Assembly: GCF_013373865.1 (NCBI RefSeq)
Contig: NC_050470.1
Span: 17,177,244 to 17,241,243, forward strand
Length of the DNA: 64,000 bases
DNA from: Monomorium pharaonis
Taxonomy: Eukaryota; Arthropoda; Insecta; Hymenoptera; Formicidae
Direction: 5' to 3'
Below the pieces are notes generated by a model. The model was not told the origin of the DNA and searched no databases. It saw nothing but the letters and a program-made list of their open reading frames with translations. Below, in pieces: positions 34,735-47,090 of the stretch. Positions within the stretch are counted from its first letter, which is position 1, and the number at the start of each line of letters is the position of its first letter. Made by a program: the position numbers and the translations under genes.

Positions 34735-36260
34735 TTAACACTAAAAAAATAAAAATAAACTATTTAAAAGGTAAACCTTTTATTTAAAATAAATTTATGT
34801 TGAGATGTATTAATGCATAAAGTATAGGTTTTTATTTCTTTAATTATCTAAACAGATCATATTTTGCAGTAGTAATACAATGCAATGTTTATCCCAGAAA
34901 TAACCATTGAGAGAGGCCTATGTTATTGGCGACATTTTTCTTCATATCTTCGTTTAAAAAAAAAACAATTTAAATATAAACAGACCAAAATTAATTATTT
35001 ATCAATTTTTATTCAAACTCTTATATTTAAAAAAATAATGAAGACACAAAAAATAACTTTAGATAAACTTAATGTTGAAAAACAGAATGCACAAAACGGA
35101 TACACAAATAAATTTTGCATAAAAGACGCATGGATTACAGAAGGTTAAGAGCCGCTTGTTCAATAATACAGCAATCTCTGCGAGCAATCTATTTAAAGAC
35201 AGAGATTAAATCGCAGGCACAAAATGTACAAAGTTTACCGATATGGTTACAAACGATTCGAAGAATCCAATCACTTCCGGTAAACTATTAACGATGATTA
35301 ACCAATAGCTTCGGACTTAAGAAAGTTGAAACAGCTCGAAGAAACTTGAAATGGCTTTGCAAATTTACTCATCTCGTTGTCAGTTTGATAATTATCTTTC
35401 TCCTGTCTCTCAATCACTTTCGATTAAGATTTTGTTCTTAGAAGATTGTTTATTTTTTGTCATAATGAGAGAAAAAAGCAATTAAAAGATTACATTTGCA
35501 ACTGAACATCGTTTTACCATTTTTGTTAGATTAAAATATTTCTTAATTTTCTTTTGTAATTTGCGTAAAACTACTGTTTAAGAACCGCTCATCTTTCTTT
35601 TTTTTAAACTAATTCTTTTGTTGTTTTTATTATTTGTCTTATTTGAATGCTCTTTTTTATATTATAATTAAACGTTCAAATATTTAATATAAAAAGGTTT
35701 ATTAGCAAAAAAACAAAAAATATTTATAATTGTTACTTTAAAAAACAATAATTATAAATTAATTAAAACCAGAATAATTGCAAATAATAAAAAAAGTTTA
35801 AATATTCTATTTAAAATATTCTGATATTACACCATACATGGTTCATATATATCTTTCCATATAACACTGGAGAACAAAAAATATTAGTCAAACCAATAAA
35901 AACTGATTCTGATAGATTTTTTATCCGAATCTGAAAAAAAAAATGTTAAATTGGTTTTAGTTTTTAAACAGGATCAAAAGTGTTTAAAAATATTTTCTAA
36001 GCTATTTTTGAACCTGTAGAAAAACAATGGAAGATACTAAAACATTTTAACTCAAAAATGAAAAACTAAACCTTACCCTTTCAGATCACAGATCGAAATA
36101 TTAGATGCTGTTAACTTGAAGAACTTGGCAACAATTTTTTTATATGACCGTATTCTATTTCTTCACATGTTTTCTTGACTGCATTGTTTTTGCTCTTAAA
36201 TTTTTTTTTAATTAATTGTAACTTATTTCAAAAAGTTTTTTTATAAAATCCCATTCCAAA
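34735..36260. other. spacer, no gene seen
   Basis: 35140-35400 is of mixed composition and single-copy in the window; the rest is AT-rich. Open frame 34885-35148 has no domain. Confidence 0.4.
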
Positions 36261-36785
36261 AATAAAAATACTAAAGGACAGAGCAAGATAAGTGTGTGTG
36301 CTGCCCCCGCATGAATTTGATTGAAATTTTTACAAAAAGTTGGCATTGATGTGAGATTAAATTTTCTTAAATATTGTATCTAAAAAATAATTTTTATAAG
36401 AGTTATATTAGGGGAAAGAAGAAAAACCAAAAAAATTTCTTTCTCGAAAAATGGGTAAACCAATTTTAATTTAAAAAAAAAATGTTATGGGTTTCAATCG
36501 TACAATGTTATAAAAAAATTACGGAATTTTTTTTCAAAAAATACGGGTTAAAAAATATTGAAAATCTTTTTGAATTATTTTATGGGATCCAGATGGAGTA
36601 CTACCATCACCCTTTGTAGAAAAAATCTATGATTTCCCTGATATGACATATTTCAGTTTCAAAATAATCAAAAAGGTGTGTGGTGTGTGTGTGTACTACG
36701 TAGATAAACTTTTATATATATACTTTTTTTATTATTTATATATATATATATACATAATGTATACGCATATATTAATAAATATATA

Positions 36786-38250
36786 TACAGGGTGATTGGC
36801 TAACACATACAAACCTTATTTAGAAAATAAAACATTGAGAAGTATAACGAAAGAGCAAGAATTAGAATCGACTACGTTTTGAAAAAAATCGCTAAATAGA
36901 TGAACGAATAAACGCGCAGTGGGCGATTCATTCCATGGGACATTCTTAATTCTCGTCGCTTTCATTTTTAATGACAGGAATGGTATCACTTTGCTAAAAC
37001 ATTTTACTAAGAATCTTAGTTGGTTTAAAGACTTTTGTCAGATTTCACCTGGCATGAGCTAGATAATAGACTATTACAGAAATGTATGAACAACATCCAA
37101 CAGTTGTGTTTCCATTTGCACAATCACAAGCATACTGCAATAATCCGGATATACCAACACTATTGGGTTCGTACTTCAAGAAGCACCTGTACATTTTCCG
37201 ATTAACATAGCAAGATGGAACTTGTAATTTTAACATATTGGATTGTTTTTTAACGTATTGCATTTTTATGTAGCCATTTTTATCGGTCATCTCACAAGTA
37301 TCATAAGTGTCCGACGCCAATTTGATTCTCCTTGAAATATGTTGTCAAACACAAATCTAAGAGATTCGTATTTTTTATATATGCGGCGTTTTATATTTAG
37401 AGGGTAAAACACACTTTGAAGAAAAACAATTTTTTTCTTTCCAAACGAATATCGTCGAAAGTATGAAAGATAAAAAGAAGTTTTTGTAATAAAAGTTGTA
37501 CGATTTTAAGAATACTTTGAAGTTGTAAAAGAAAAAACTTTGTTAAAGGAGTGGAGTGTATCATTAAAAAAAAATTAAAAAATTTTTTTTTTCCTTTACA
37601 AATTCAAAGTACTCTTGCAAACCGTACAATTTTTATTTAAAAAATTTTCTTCTATCTTTTATACTTCCGACGATATTCGTTTCGAAAGAAAAATTTTTTT
37701 TTCAAAGGTGTGTTTCACCTTCTAAACATAAAACGCCGCACGCAAAAAAATACGTTTCTCTTAGATTTGTGTGTTTGACAACATATTTCAAGAAGAATCA
37801 AATTGGCGGACACTTGTGACACTTCCCTTGTCAGCCAAGTACGACACTGCCTGAAATAACAAATAAGTTTTTGTAAACAAAATCTTTAAATGCAAATTAT
37901 TGCAGTATGCTTATGATTGTGCAAGTGAAAACAGAACTGTTCGAAAACAGAGCTGTTCACACATTGCTACAATAGTCTATTATCTAGCTTATGTCAGGTA
38001 ATATCTGACAAAAGTCTTCAAACTAGCTAAGATCCTCAGTGAAATGATTCAGCAAAGTGATATCAATAAAAATGACAGCGACGAGAATTAAGGATATCCC
38101 ATTGTGCCTGCCTGGCGTTTATTCGCTCATCTATTTAGTAATTTTTCTCAAAACTTTACGTAATCAATTCTAATTTTGTCTTTTATACTTATCTCGACGT
38201 TTTTTATTTTTTTATAAGGTTTGTACGTTTATAATTAACCACTCTGTATA
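36786..38250. mobile_element. inner foldback, 1.46 kb, TACAGGGTG ends
   Basis: TACAGGGTGATTGGCTAAC at the left and TTAACCACTCTGTATA at the right. Nearly the whole unit pairs: TGATTCTCCTTGAAATATGT against ACATATTTCAAGAAGAATCA, AACGAATATCGTCGAAAGTA against CTTCCGACGATATTCGTTT, tip near 37565. The right end is followed by a duplicated terminus (AGCTAACCACCCTGTATATA, about 38279). The frame at 37045-37320 is arm sequence. Confidence 0.85.
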
Positions 38251-38310
38251 CACATATATTTAATAATATATACGTTTATAGCTAACCACCCTGTATATAC
38301 ATATATTTAA

Positions 38311-39527
38311 GGAGGGCGTCTACTCTTTTTACCCTCTTCGAGGGTAAAAAAAATTGATTTTTTTGCTTAAATCGATAGTATTTCATCCGTAAAACATGCT
38401 CCTGAAGTCCCAAGTATAAATTGAAATTGTATCAGGCCGAAATAAGCACGTGCAGTGCGCATGTCCCGAGCACTCCGAGCGGGACGGCAGGTAAGTATTC
38501 CTAACGGTCTTTGAAAAGGTACATTGCCTGCTAGAAAATCTGTCAAGGAAAGAATTACTTGAGAGGTGTTTGGTGGGTATACACAAAATGCCAATGAAAG
38601 TTTTAATGCGACAATTTGGCGACTTGCCCCAAAACACCTCCATTACAGCCGCAAAATCGTTGGAATTGCTGCCTACATAGCTGCTGGAATTTTCAATGAA
38701 GGCTATTTGTCGGTTCTAAGAATCATATCATGCATGGAAATAGTTATTGGACCAGTGTAGAGAAGTTACGGATAGAATAAACGAAAATTGCACGACTAGC
38801 CAAAATCGTCGTAGCAGATTTGTTGCGCAAAAAACGCATACTTACGACAAACAACGGCTGCTGAAAAAGAATGAATTGTGTGAGGACATTTTATATGAAA
38901 CAGGGATAGCAGATTAATTGAAAAGTACGGATAAACAATCATTAGCAAACTTTTATCAACCTTTTTTTTTTGATCGGAAACTTTAAACACGTTTTTCTCG
39001 AAACCACTTTTTTCGAAACTGCGTGCATGATTAAAAAAAAACTAATTGACGGATCCACTTCTTTTTTTTTAATTAAAGGTTATTAAATTATCTTTTGTGT
39101 GAACCTAAAATATAAATTAAATCATGTAAAAAAAAGTTATTAAAAAAAGTCAAAAATTTTTCACAAAAAACCGGTTTTTTTTTTAAAGCGCCATTTTACA
39201 AATTTTTTATAATAAATGTATGGCTTTCTTAGATTCACTTAGAAGCTATACTCACAAACTTTACAAAAAATTTTGGTTTTTTCCTTTCAGCCAATTCTAT
39301 TGGATGTTATTATGCTTGCAGTGTGGAAGGAATTTTTCAAGGCAATTGTGCATTTTTACTTACAACTTATAATTAAATGAATAAAAATTTTGTAATAAAA
39401 ATTGTTTTGAGTACGTAAAGATATGCACAATAAGTGATAAAAATTGCAAAAAGATCCATTGCTTAGTTTCATTAGAAAAAATCATTAAAAAGTGCTTAAT
39501 TTTGGCCTCCTAATGTAGACGCCTCCC
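38311..39527 (+). mobile_element. 1.2 kb TTAA-flanked element with transposase remnant
   Basis: Ends GGAGGGCGTCTAC and GTAGACGCCTCCC, flanked by TTAA on both sides (38307-38310, 39528-39531). The uninterrupted target ATATATTTAATAATATATAC is still readable at 38256-38276, which supports a four-base TTAA duplication. Inside, the plus strand encodes a C-terminal transposase fragment (next entry). A small perfect hairpin TTTTTACCCTC-TTC-GAGGGTAAAAA is just inside the left end. Confidence 0.8.
38530..38915 (+). pseudogene. C-terminal fragment of a DNA-transposon transposase
   Basis: Two adjoining frames give LSRKELLERCL and, after a one-base shift near 38562, GGYTQNANESFNATIWRLAP, then KHLHYSRKIVGIAAYIAAG and IFNEGYLSVLR. 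A third frame after a stop at 38760 ends ...ILYETGIAD. The TQNANES(F/L)N..IW signature is one I associate with the C-terminal region of insect Mutator-like (Phantom-type) transposases; the family assignment is from memory of the motif. Frameshifts and stops mean it is dead, and the catalytic core is missing. Confidence 0.6.
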
Positions 39528-40035
39528 TTAATAATATATACGTATACATTATGTATATATGTATATAAATAATAAAATATGTATATATTTATTTAAATTT
39601 ATTTATGTAGTACCCTTCCAATCATTTTGAAACTAAAATACATAACCAGGGAAGTCATAGATTTTTCTACAAAGAGTGATGACAGTATCTGGAGCCCAAT
39701 TGGATCCCACAAAAAGTTCTAAAAAATTTTGAATCCTTTTAATCCATATTTTTTGAAAAAAAAATCCGTAATTTTTTTATAACATTGTAGGAGTGAAACC
39801 CATAACATATACTTATTTTTATCAAAATTGGTTCAGCTGTTTTTGAGAAAAAATGTTTTTTCAATTTTTCTTCTTTTCTCCATAACTCCTATAAAAATTA
39901 GTTTTCAGATATAATGTTTAAGGAAATTTAATCTCACATTAATACTAACTTTTTGTAAAAAATCTCAACCAAATCCATGCGGGGTAGCACACACATATTT
40001 ATCCTGCTATGCCCTTTATTCTATTTTTTTAAGTG

Positions 40036-40940
40036 CAAAAAGAAGTGTTCGTAAGAGATAAAGGGACTTACATGAAAAAGCACTCCTAATCGTAAAAAAC
40101 ACTGATACTCATTAGCATCCAAATTCGTAAATAATAAGGAAAGCTAGTTAGAGAACGAAGAAAAGGGTGCGTGAAAAACATATATAATATGTGGCGGTCG
40201 TACTTGACATCGATGCGTGTTCGTATAAAAAATTGTTACTGAAAATTTCATGTTAATCGCATTTAATAAATTTTGATGTAAAAGAACAAAATAAGCTTGT
40301 ATTTGTTGGGATAATTTTATCCCAATTAGAATGTTCTGCGAGCTCCCATTGTTTTTATAGAAATATTAAAAAATGATCAAAAACATATTTTTTTTACTCT
40401 TTTAATCCCGTTTATTTAAAAACCTAAACCCAATATATTTCTAAGGTCAGATTCATGTTCTACACACTTACCTTTGTACAAAATACCTATTCCCTTAAAA
40501 GCAATTAGAAAACGATAAAATTTGGTTAATTAATATAATTTATACAGCGATGCGTACGATATGATAGCGTCGCGACAGTCAAATATATAAAAAAATATCG
40601 TCTTAAAATGTAGCTACGGCACTATCAAAGCGCTACCTCTTAGCTTTATTTCGAGTTTTCGCCTGGTCAGATTTTCTGACGTAAATATCTCGGAAATGGA
40701 AGTTGTAATTAAAAAATCTGATGATATTTTTATTATATAATGTTCGATATGAGGTTTTGATTGTGATTTGAATAATTAGTGCAGTTAATTCCATCGACAT
40801 AAAAAAAAGACTTATTGTTAGTATTGCGATACACAATCAAAGCTCAAGAGGACTGTTGTCAAGCCGTATTAAATTTTATACTTGAGCATTTTGTTTGACT
40901 AATTATGAATAAAATAGGCATTAGTTAATGAATTTCGGTA
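40036..40940. other. spacer, no gene seen
   Basis: AT-rich with a mixed block at 40540-40690. Nothing recognised. Confidence 0.45.
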
Positions 40941-40943
40941 TGG

Positions 40944-41455
40944 TTCCGATTGCCTACATCTCGATTGCCTACACCCTTGTTTGCTCACACGAAACAATTA
41001 AAGTGCAAAAGTATAGTTACACACATATGACAATATTGCGTACATACACATTGCACACATGACATTATTGCACACATGCACATTGCACACATAACAATAT
41101 TGCACACATACACATTGTACACATACACATTGCACACATGCACATTGTACACATGACATTATTGCGCACATGCACAACGAAACGACATCCACGCTTGTAC
41201 TGCACCACATGAGTTTGCGACTTTCCACGCAAAGAGAGGTCCACCTACACCTCCTCTCTGCTCACAGAGTATATGAGCGTAATAGTATCATGTATGCAAT
41301 GTGCATGTACGCAATAATGTTATGTGTGCAACAGTGTCATATATGCAATGTGTACATATGCAATAGTTATGTATGCAATCGTATTTTTGCATTTTAATTG
41401 TTTTCAATTGTGCGCAAATAGAGCTGTAGGTAATCAGGAATATAGGCAATTAAAA
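40944..41455. mobile_element. foldback element, family F2, with 12-16-mer arrays
   Basis: ATTGCCTACATCTCGATTGC at the left mirrors the GTAGGTAATC...ATAGGCAAT end. The left arm is a run of TTGCACACATGACATTA-type units and the right arm a run of ATGCAATGTGCATG / GCAATAATG units. The tip carries CACCACATGAGTTTGCGACT (about 41205), the F2 core also at 16850 and 60880-61075. The Cys/Val-rich frames here are repeat products. Confidence 0.82.
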
Positions 41456-41639
41456 CCCACTCATATAATAATGACTAAACATATATTCATTGTTCAATTA
41501 TTATAATTTAAAATTAATAATAAAGAAATTATAAAGATTACAAATTTAAATAAAATCTATTCTAAGTATATGCATCAAAGATAAACTTTATAAAGTTAAA
41601 TGGGATCTTTTACAAGTGGGATGGTGAAAATATGAACGA

Positions 41640-42415
41640 TAGGCATTACGTAAGCATATTTTAAAATTTAAAATTTTTTTAAAGTAAAGATGCCTAAACA
41701 ATTTTTTTAAGAAAAAGAAAAAATTTAAGTCAAGTATGTAAAAAAGTATCTACATCTCAATAGAATTGTTTGAATAAAAATTTTATGTCTAAAACAAAAA
41801 TTTTTTAAATAAACTATTTAAGTTTAACGTTAACTCTAAAAAAATCTTTTTACATGTAATCAATGCGTATTTTAAGACTGCTCAAAAACAAATATTAGAT
41901 TAAATAACTAGCCATTTCATTACACATAAAACACAGAAGTATTTAAAAAAGTATCTTAAAAAATGTTAAATAAACAATTTATATGTATAAATACATCGTT
42001 ACAATGACTAACAGAATTATAGTAAAGCAAAAACTTGGTTTACCTGGGCATTTTTTACAAACAATTATGTAAGTTTTTGCTTCACTATAATCCCGTTGAT
42101 TATTTTTGTTAATAGTAGTTTAATTAATAATTATATGTTTATACAGATTATTAACATTTTTCTAGATTAAATTTTTTTGTTTTAAATACTTAGCTACATG
42201 ATCTAATATTTGATTTCAAACAGTTTCAAAAAACACATTGTTTATATGTAGAAAGATTTTTTTACAGTTTATAATATAAAGCTAGTATTTAAATTATTTA
42301 TTTAAAGAAATGTTTTTGGTTTAGGATACATTACTTTTTTATTTTATAAAAAAGTATATAATAAGAGCAAACTTTTTTAAATAATATATTATATTATAAT
42401 ATAACAATATAATAT
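41640..42415. mobile_element. 775 bp palindrome with GCAAAAACTT tip
   Basis: The tip (42019-42092) pairs ATTATAGTAAAGCAAAAACTT with AAGTTTTTGCTTCACTATAAT. The arms pair AACAAATATTAGATTAAATA-type with GATCTAATATTTGATTT and AAGTATTTAAAAAAG with TTTTAAATACTTAG. Arms are diverged, so it is an old foldback. Confidence 0.7.
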
Positions 42416-42419
42416 ACTA

Positions 42420-43000
42420 CATTTCAAGTACAATTTTATTTATATATTTTGCAAAAACAATTCAATATAACTATACAAATGCTTTTACAGATGTGCAGTG
42501 GCATGGATATCATATTTATATTAAAATAGTTCATCCAAACAATAAGTGCTGCAATTCAAATCAATATATCTCTCGTATGAACCTGGAATAAAAGGATAAA
42601 AGTAGACTAGTATAGCGATTTTGCGTGTACAAGCCGCATCAATCATCACGGTTTCTTCTTGGTATAACTGTTCATGAACTCAAGTGCTTATCATTCTTTA
42701 CTATTAAGTGGCGATAAGAAAATAAGATGCGCCATAAGTTTCTTCTTCAATTTTTAATGATTTATAACTTTATTTCAAAATACTATCAATTAAGTTTACT
42801 TTTCAATTGAGTTTAACAGAAATAATATATATTATATATGATATAGTTTATTTTTATTGTACGTACGTGCTATACGTGATGCGCGCGCGCGCGCGTGTGT
42901 GTGTATGTGTGTGTGTTAAAAATTGTTTCTTTTATTTAATAATCATAAACGCTATCGTAACAACAGTCTTTGATATTAAAAAGATTGTTTAAATACCTAC
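42420..43000. other. AT-rich spacer with (GC)n-(GT)n microsatellite at 42880-42916
   Basis: Nothing else recognised. Confidence 0.5.
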
Positions 43001-43327
43001 ACGGAGAAAAATAGTTTTGCTGTGACAGCAAAACCATCATTCCTACGGCATATTCGTTGTGACAGCAAAAAAATTTGTTATAACTAATTTTTCACGATGT
43101 TGATCTTTACAGCAAAATATGTTTTGTTAGTACAACTAAACGAATTTTGTTAAGTAAATTTGTCCGTAGAATCAAATTAATTTGCTGTGAGAACAAAATA
43201 GTCTGTTCTTAGCAAATATATTTTGTTAATATATGTAGCAAAATTATCACTGCTGGTACAAATTTGTCAGGACAGCAAATAAAATTTGTTATTGTAATCA
43301 AACTAGTTTAGCTACGTTGTTTTCCGC
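43001..43327. mobile_element. 327 bp element packed with ACAGCAAA / TTTGTT motifs
   Basis: Ends ACGGAGAAAAATAGTTTTGC and, inverted and degenerate, CGGAAAACAACGTAGCTAAA. Inside, ACAGCAAAA, TTTTGTTA, TTTGCTGT and CAAATTTGT recur about every 15-25 bases in both orientations. Non-coding. Confidence 0.65.
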
Positions 43328-43329
43328 CA

Positions 43330-44720
43330 GTTAGTGCGCAGCGCCGCCGAGGGAGGAGACTCGATTCAAAATCAAATAATTACTCATCCTCTTTTAACGA
43401 AGAATGCAAGTCTTTATATTTGTCTTAATATAAAAAATTGTTTTGTTTTATTAATTTATATGGTTTTATATAAAGCTTGAAATTTCAATTTACATAACGC
43501 AAATGAATACAAATTCCATGAAAAATTTTGTAATAAAATCTGTTAATGACATTATCATTATATCATAAAAAATTATCAAAACTGTAATCAGAGGAAAGGT
43601 AAAAAGAGATTAAAAATCGTTGAAATTGCTTTTGCTTCAAATCAGGCTCGTTAGCAAGTCGTTTCTCATTGTTTCATCTCTAACAATCAACCTTTCGTGA
43701 TATGGCACGTGAGCGGTTGACATATAATTAGCATTTGGGGCAACGAAAGCTTAGGCTGAAGATGACAGGAAGTACAATGCACAATGCATACTCCCTTTAT
43801 TTGTTCTCTGACCTATAACTCAGCCACAAACCGCCCTTTGTGTTCTGTCTGTTGACGAATACGTTACGTAAGCTGCTTTAAAAATTAATCATCTTAATAG
43901 AACAGCAATTTCACGCAAAGTTTAAAAAATTGCAAACATGCAAGTTTTCCATCATTATGCATTTTGTAAGATTTGACGAGATATAATTGATATAGATCTC
44001 ATCAAAATGTGACTTATATTATTAAGAACATAAAAATTTTTTAGATTTTATCACGTATTTGAATCTTATAAAATTACTTTTGGTTTTACTGTTTTACTAA
44101 ATAATTAATTTACTAAGTAATGCATTTTTTTATGTGGAGGAGAGAAAGCAATTACGGACTAAATGTAAGATTATGGAATTCACGACATTTTGTATACTTT
44201 ATGTAGAATTTTGGAGATAACTATCGGAATTACTTCTTTAGATACTGTTTAGACGTTATAACATGGCCACTAATCATCAATGTTTATTATGTTAACATAA
44301 AAGCTGCATTTCAATATTACAAGTAGCCAAAAGTTTTATAGGTGTGTATGCTTTACATCATTTTGAGAAATATCGGATATTAATTTTTTAACTTTAGTGT
44401 AATATAAGAAGCTTGAATATGGTTTTCAAATAATGTAATTTAATTTAATGTTTGATTTAATACATATATGCATTTGACGTGTAAAGTTAAATTACTTTGT
44501 TAAAAAAAGGCGCCAATTGTGTGTGCGTGTGTGCTTTTTTAAGAAAAATACCATAAATAAAAGGACAAAAAATTTGTTTGATTTACAAAAATAATGATAT
44601 AAAGTAAATGCGCCAACTATAAGAACAGATATTTATACAAAAGTTATTTTTTTTTTTTTTTAATATTACAAAAAACCGCTTAATGAGCTTATTAGTTAAA
44701 TGATTAAATGATTAAAATCA
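43330..44720. other. spacer, no gene seen
   Basis: 43620-43880 is mixed-composition, single-copy sequence that could be regulatory. The rest is AT-rich; 44510-44660 faintly resembles the arm of the foldback at 56.1 kb (GCGCCAACTATAAG). Confidence 0.35.
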
Positions 44721-44728
44721 ACCAATGA

Positions 44729-44893
44729 GATTATAGTGAAGCAAAAACTTGGCGTGCCCGGCTCGCATTTTTTTATCTTCAAGACTCTATGTTACTGATA
44801 TCAATAAATATATCAATAAATATATATAAGAATGCAATTAATGTAGTTTGGGTTTTGTTTTATTATTTATCATCGGTTTTTGCTTCATTATCT
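44729..44893. mobile_element. related copy of the GCAAAAACTT palindrome
   Basis: GATTATAGTGAAGCAAAAACTTGG-type left end (split: GATTATAGTGAAGC, AAAAACTTGG) and TTTTTGCTTCATTATC at the right. Same tip as 42019-42092, with an expanded interior. Confidence 0.6.
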
Positions 44894-45037
44894 GTTCTAT
44901 TATATTAATAACATTTCCATTTTTTACAATAAATAATTTTTTAACAAGTTTTATATGATTTCTTTCTAAATCTTTTTTTCACATATACTTGGCTAATTGT
45001 ATTGATCTCGTACCATTTTTGAATGCATTTGTGTACG

Positions 45038-45335
45038 CATCCTAATGCTTCGTGACGATCCATGAATACTTTATGTTAATGCATACATATTTGTTATAGA
45101 TTATTTTAATAGATGTTGTCAGAAAGATGAAACATGTATAGTTAACTTATATTTTTATAAATAAATATAAAATATTACAATTTTTTACTGATTTTCACAT
45201 ATGCGAAATAGTATGTAAAATATGAAAAGATCTATTTTTGTTTTGTTTGTAAAAAAAATGAAAAAATAGATTTCATCTCTTATCATTTTTGAGTATTGTT
45301 AATATGCCATATTATTTCAATAAGTGCAATGTTGT
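45038..45335. repeat. direct repeat R3, copy 1
   Basis: Parallels 51882-52193: TGACGATCCATGAATACTTT, TAATGCATACATATTTGTTA, ATAGATGTTGTCAGAAAGAT, GTATAGTTAACTTATATTTT and TATTGTTAATATGCCA all recur with scattered differences. Confidence 0.75.
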
Positions 45336-45339
45336 CTTA

Positions 45340-46130
45340 ATCTCCACTTTCTTTATGTTCCGATGTTTCAATCTGTGCCTCAGAGATTTTATTTATTAAA
45401 TAAAATTTAATAAATAAAACCTCTGTTAATTTAATAAATAAAACGCTTTTGTGACTCTTTCATTACATAGATTCACTTCCTCTTTACAGTTGATTTAGGC
45501 TACATAATTAGTGAAGCTTCCCAACCATAATTTAAATATTTTTTAAAATATTATTCTAAACAACTTTTTAAATGTGAAATAATTATTACAGAAACATAAA
45601 ATAAGTGTTACGTAAATACGATTTTAAATAATTTATTAAAATCTTAAATTAATATTTAAAAATGTTAATTAAATATTATATTAAATATATATCCTAGATT
45701 GTTATTTCAAATAATTAATTATTGTAACATAAATATTAAATCAATATTAAATAAACATTTTTTAAATATTTAAAAAAATATTTTTTTTAAGTTTTAAATA
45801 AATATTACATAAATATTAAAGAATTTCCATACTCTTAACAAACAGCTTTATTCTTTTACAATTAACATTTACATTTACATATTCGTTTACAATTAACGAC
45901 CGATCTGGCTCGATGCCTCTTAACGACTGTTTGTTTATTCCCGTCAATTCCCGTTGCCCGGCTCCAGACAGCTGACCGCCGCCGCCGATCGACATCACCG
46001 ATTCGACAGCTGACTCGCGGATGGAGGGTATACTAGGCAACGCGCGTAACAATATGCATATATACATACATACATATGTGCTTAATACTTATATACTTGC
46101 TTTTTTTTTTTCAAATTTATATACGATCTC
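45340..46130. other. AT-rich spacer with a GC-raised block at 45890-46040
   Basis: The GC block contains CCGCCGCCGATCG and an 83-residue minus-strand frame (45816-46067) without a domain. Possibly regulatory; nothing else is seen. Confidence 0.3.
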
Positions 46131-46292
46131 TTTGCACTTGTGATTGGTTCCGCCATATTAAGGGATTGCAAGCTTAAACCAATAAAAACAGATACGATGC
46201 GTGGCCATACTCTATATTCAAGGGACACTATAGATTTCAGTGTCCGAAAAATTAGTGATAAGACAGAGCAGTTTAGTATCCCCTTAACAGGA

Positions 46293-46450
46293 TCAAAAAG
46301 AATTATAGGACTTAGATTCACAATATTTGTCTATTAAATGGTCCACAACCCTGAACGCAACATCAAGAGATGGTAGTGTCTCGCGCCAAGTGAACGCGCA
46401 GCGCGAGACCGTCTCATATAAAGACCCTTTACTAAGAGACGCGACAATCT
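46293..46450 (+). repeat. GC-rich repeat R1, copy 2 with extended 5' flank
   Basis: CAAAAAGAATTATAGGACTT, AACCCTGAACGCAA, GATGGTAGTGTCTCGCGCCA and AGTGAACGCGCAGCGCGAGA match copy 4 base by base. The 3' part (ACCCTTTACTAAGAGACGCG) matches 48827-48857 inverted. Confidence 0.8.
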
Positions 46451-46459
46451 TGAATTCTG

Positions 46460-47020
46460 AAACAAAAGGGCAACGATGTATATAGCAAACTGCGTATATA
46501 CATACTGCGAATATACTGATTGTAATTGTGATTGTGATTGAACGTTTGAAGTCATAAATAAGTTTTAACTCATAAATAAGTAAGGCCATAAAACAAAAAA
46601 ACATATAAAACATAAAACATTTAATTATTTTTATGAAATAGAAGTAATTTTTCGAAGATGTATTCCTTATTTAAATAACATAAACTGTAATTTAATTAAA
46701 TTTTTCACTGAGAAAATGACTCATGTCCGATGTGATTCATTACAAAATTGTCATGGCTTATTTGATAAAATAATGAAATATTTTATTCGATTTTGAACTA
46801 GAATTTTGTGCAAAGAACAACCAATGTTTAAAAAAGCAGTATATAACAGTAAGACTATGGCAATGCATTCTATTGTTAAATAATAAACTATCTTGTAATG
46901 TTACAATGTACTTTTTTTATATCTTTGCCCTTTTCCATATCCTATCGCGCGCTAATAATATTTAAAATAAGAATATGATTGAGAACAGTTGATTGGTTCC
47001 GCCTGGTCCAACAAATATCC
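46460..47020. other. AT-rich spacer, no feature seen
   Basis: No element ends or genes recognised. Confidence 0.5.
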
Positions 47021-47028
47021 TTACATAA

Positions 47029-47090
47029 GTCTTAAGGGCAGGTTTCCTAAGGTTAAAAATGGACAACCTTAGGATACCTGCTCTTAAGAC
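47029..47090. repeat. 26 bp-arm hairpin
   Basis: GTCTTAAGGGCAGGTTTCCT-AAGGTT and AACCTTAGGATACCTGCTCT-TAAGAC surround a ten-base loop. Two mismatches. Stem and loop size are in the range of a pre-miRNA, but GGACAT/CCTTAG motifs in the neighbourhood argue for an element end. Confidence 0.75.

Larger units (their letters stand above)
36265..40035. mobile_element. outer foldback enclosing two further transposons
   Basis: The left arm (about 36265-36785) and right arm (about 39532-40035) are inverted copies of about 500 bp: CCCCGCATG...GATTGAAATTTTTACAAAAA against TTTTTGTAAAAAATCTCAAC...CATGCGGGG, GGGATCC/GGATCCC, and TGTAGAAAAAATCTATGA against CATAGATTTTTCTACA. The arms also keep TACATAATGTATACG at their inner ends. 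Two elements (36786-38250 and 38311-39527) sit at the tip. Confidence 0.85.

Noticed and set aside
40998..41506. Cys/Val- and Met/Tyr-rich frames with periodic units
   Set aside because: Translation of the 12-16-mer array of the foldback element.
45816..46067. 83-codon minus-strand frame over a GC-raised block
   Set aside because: Composition is uneven, the C-terminal half is AT repeat, and no domain is recognised.
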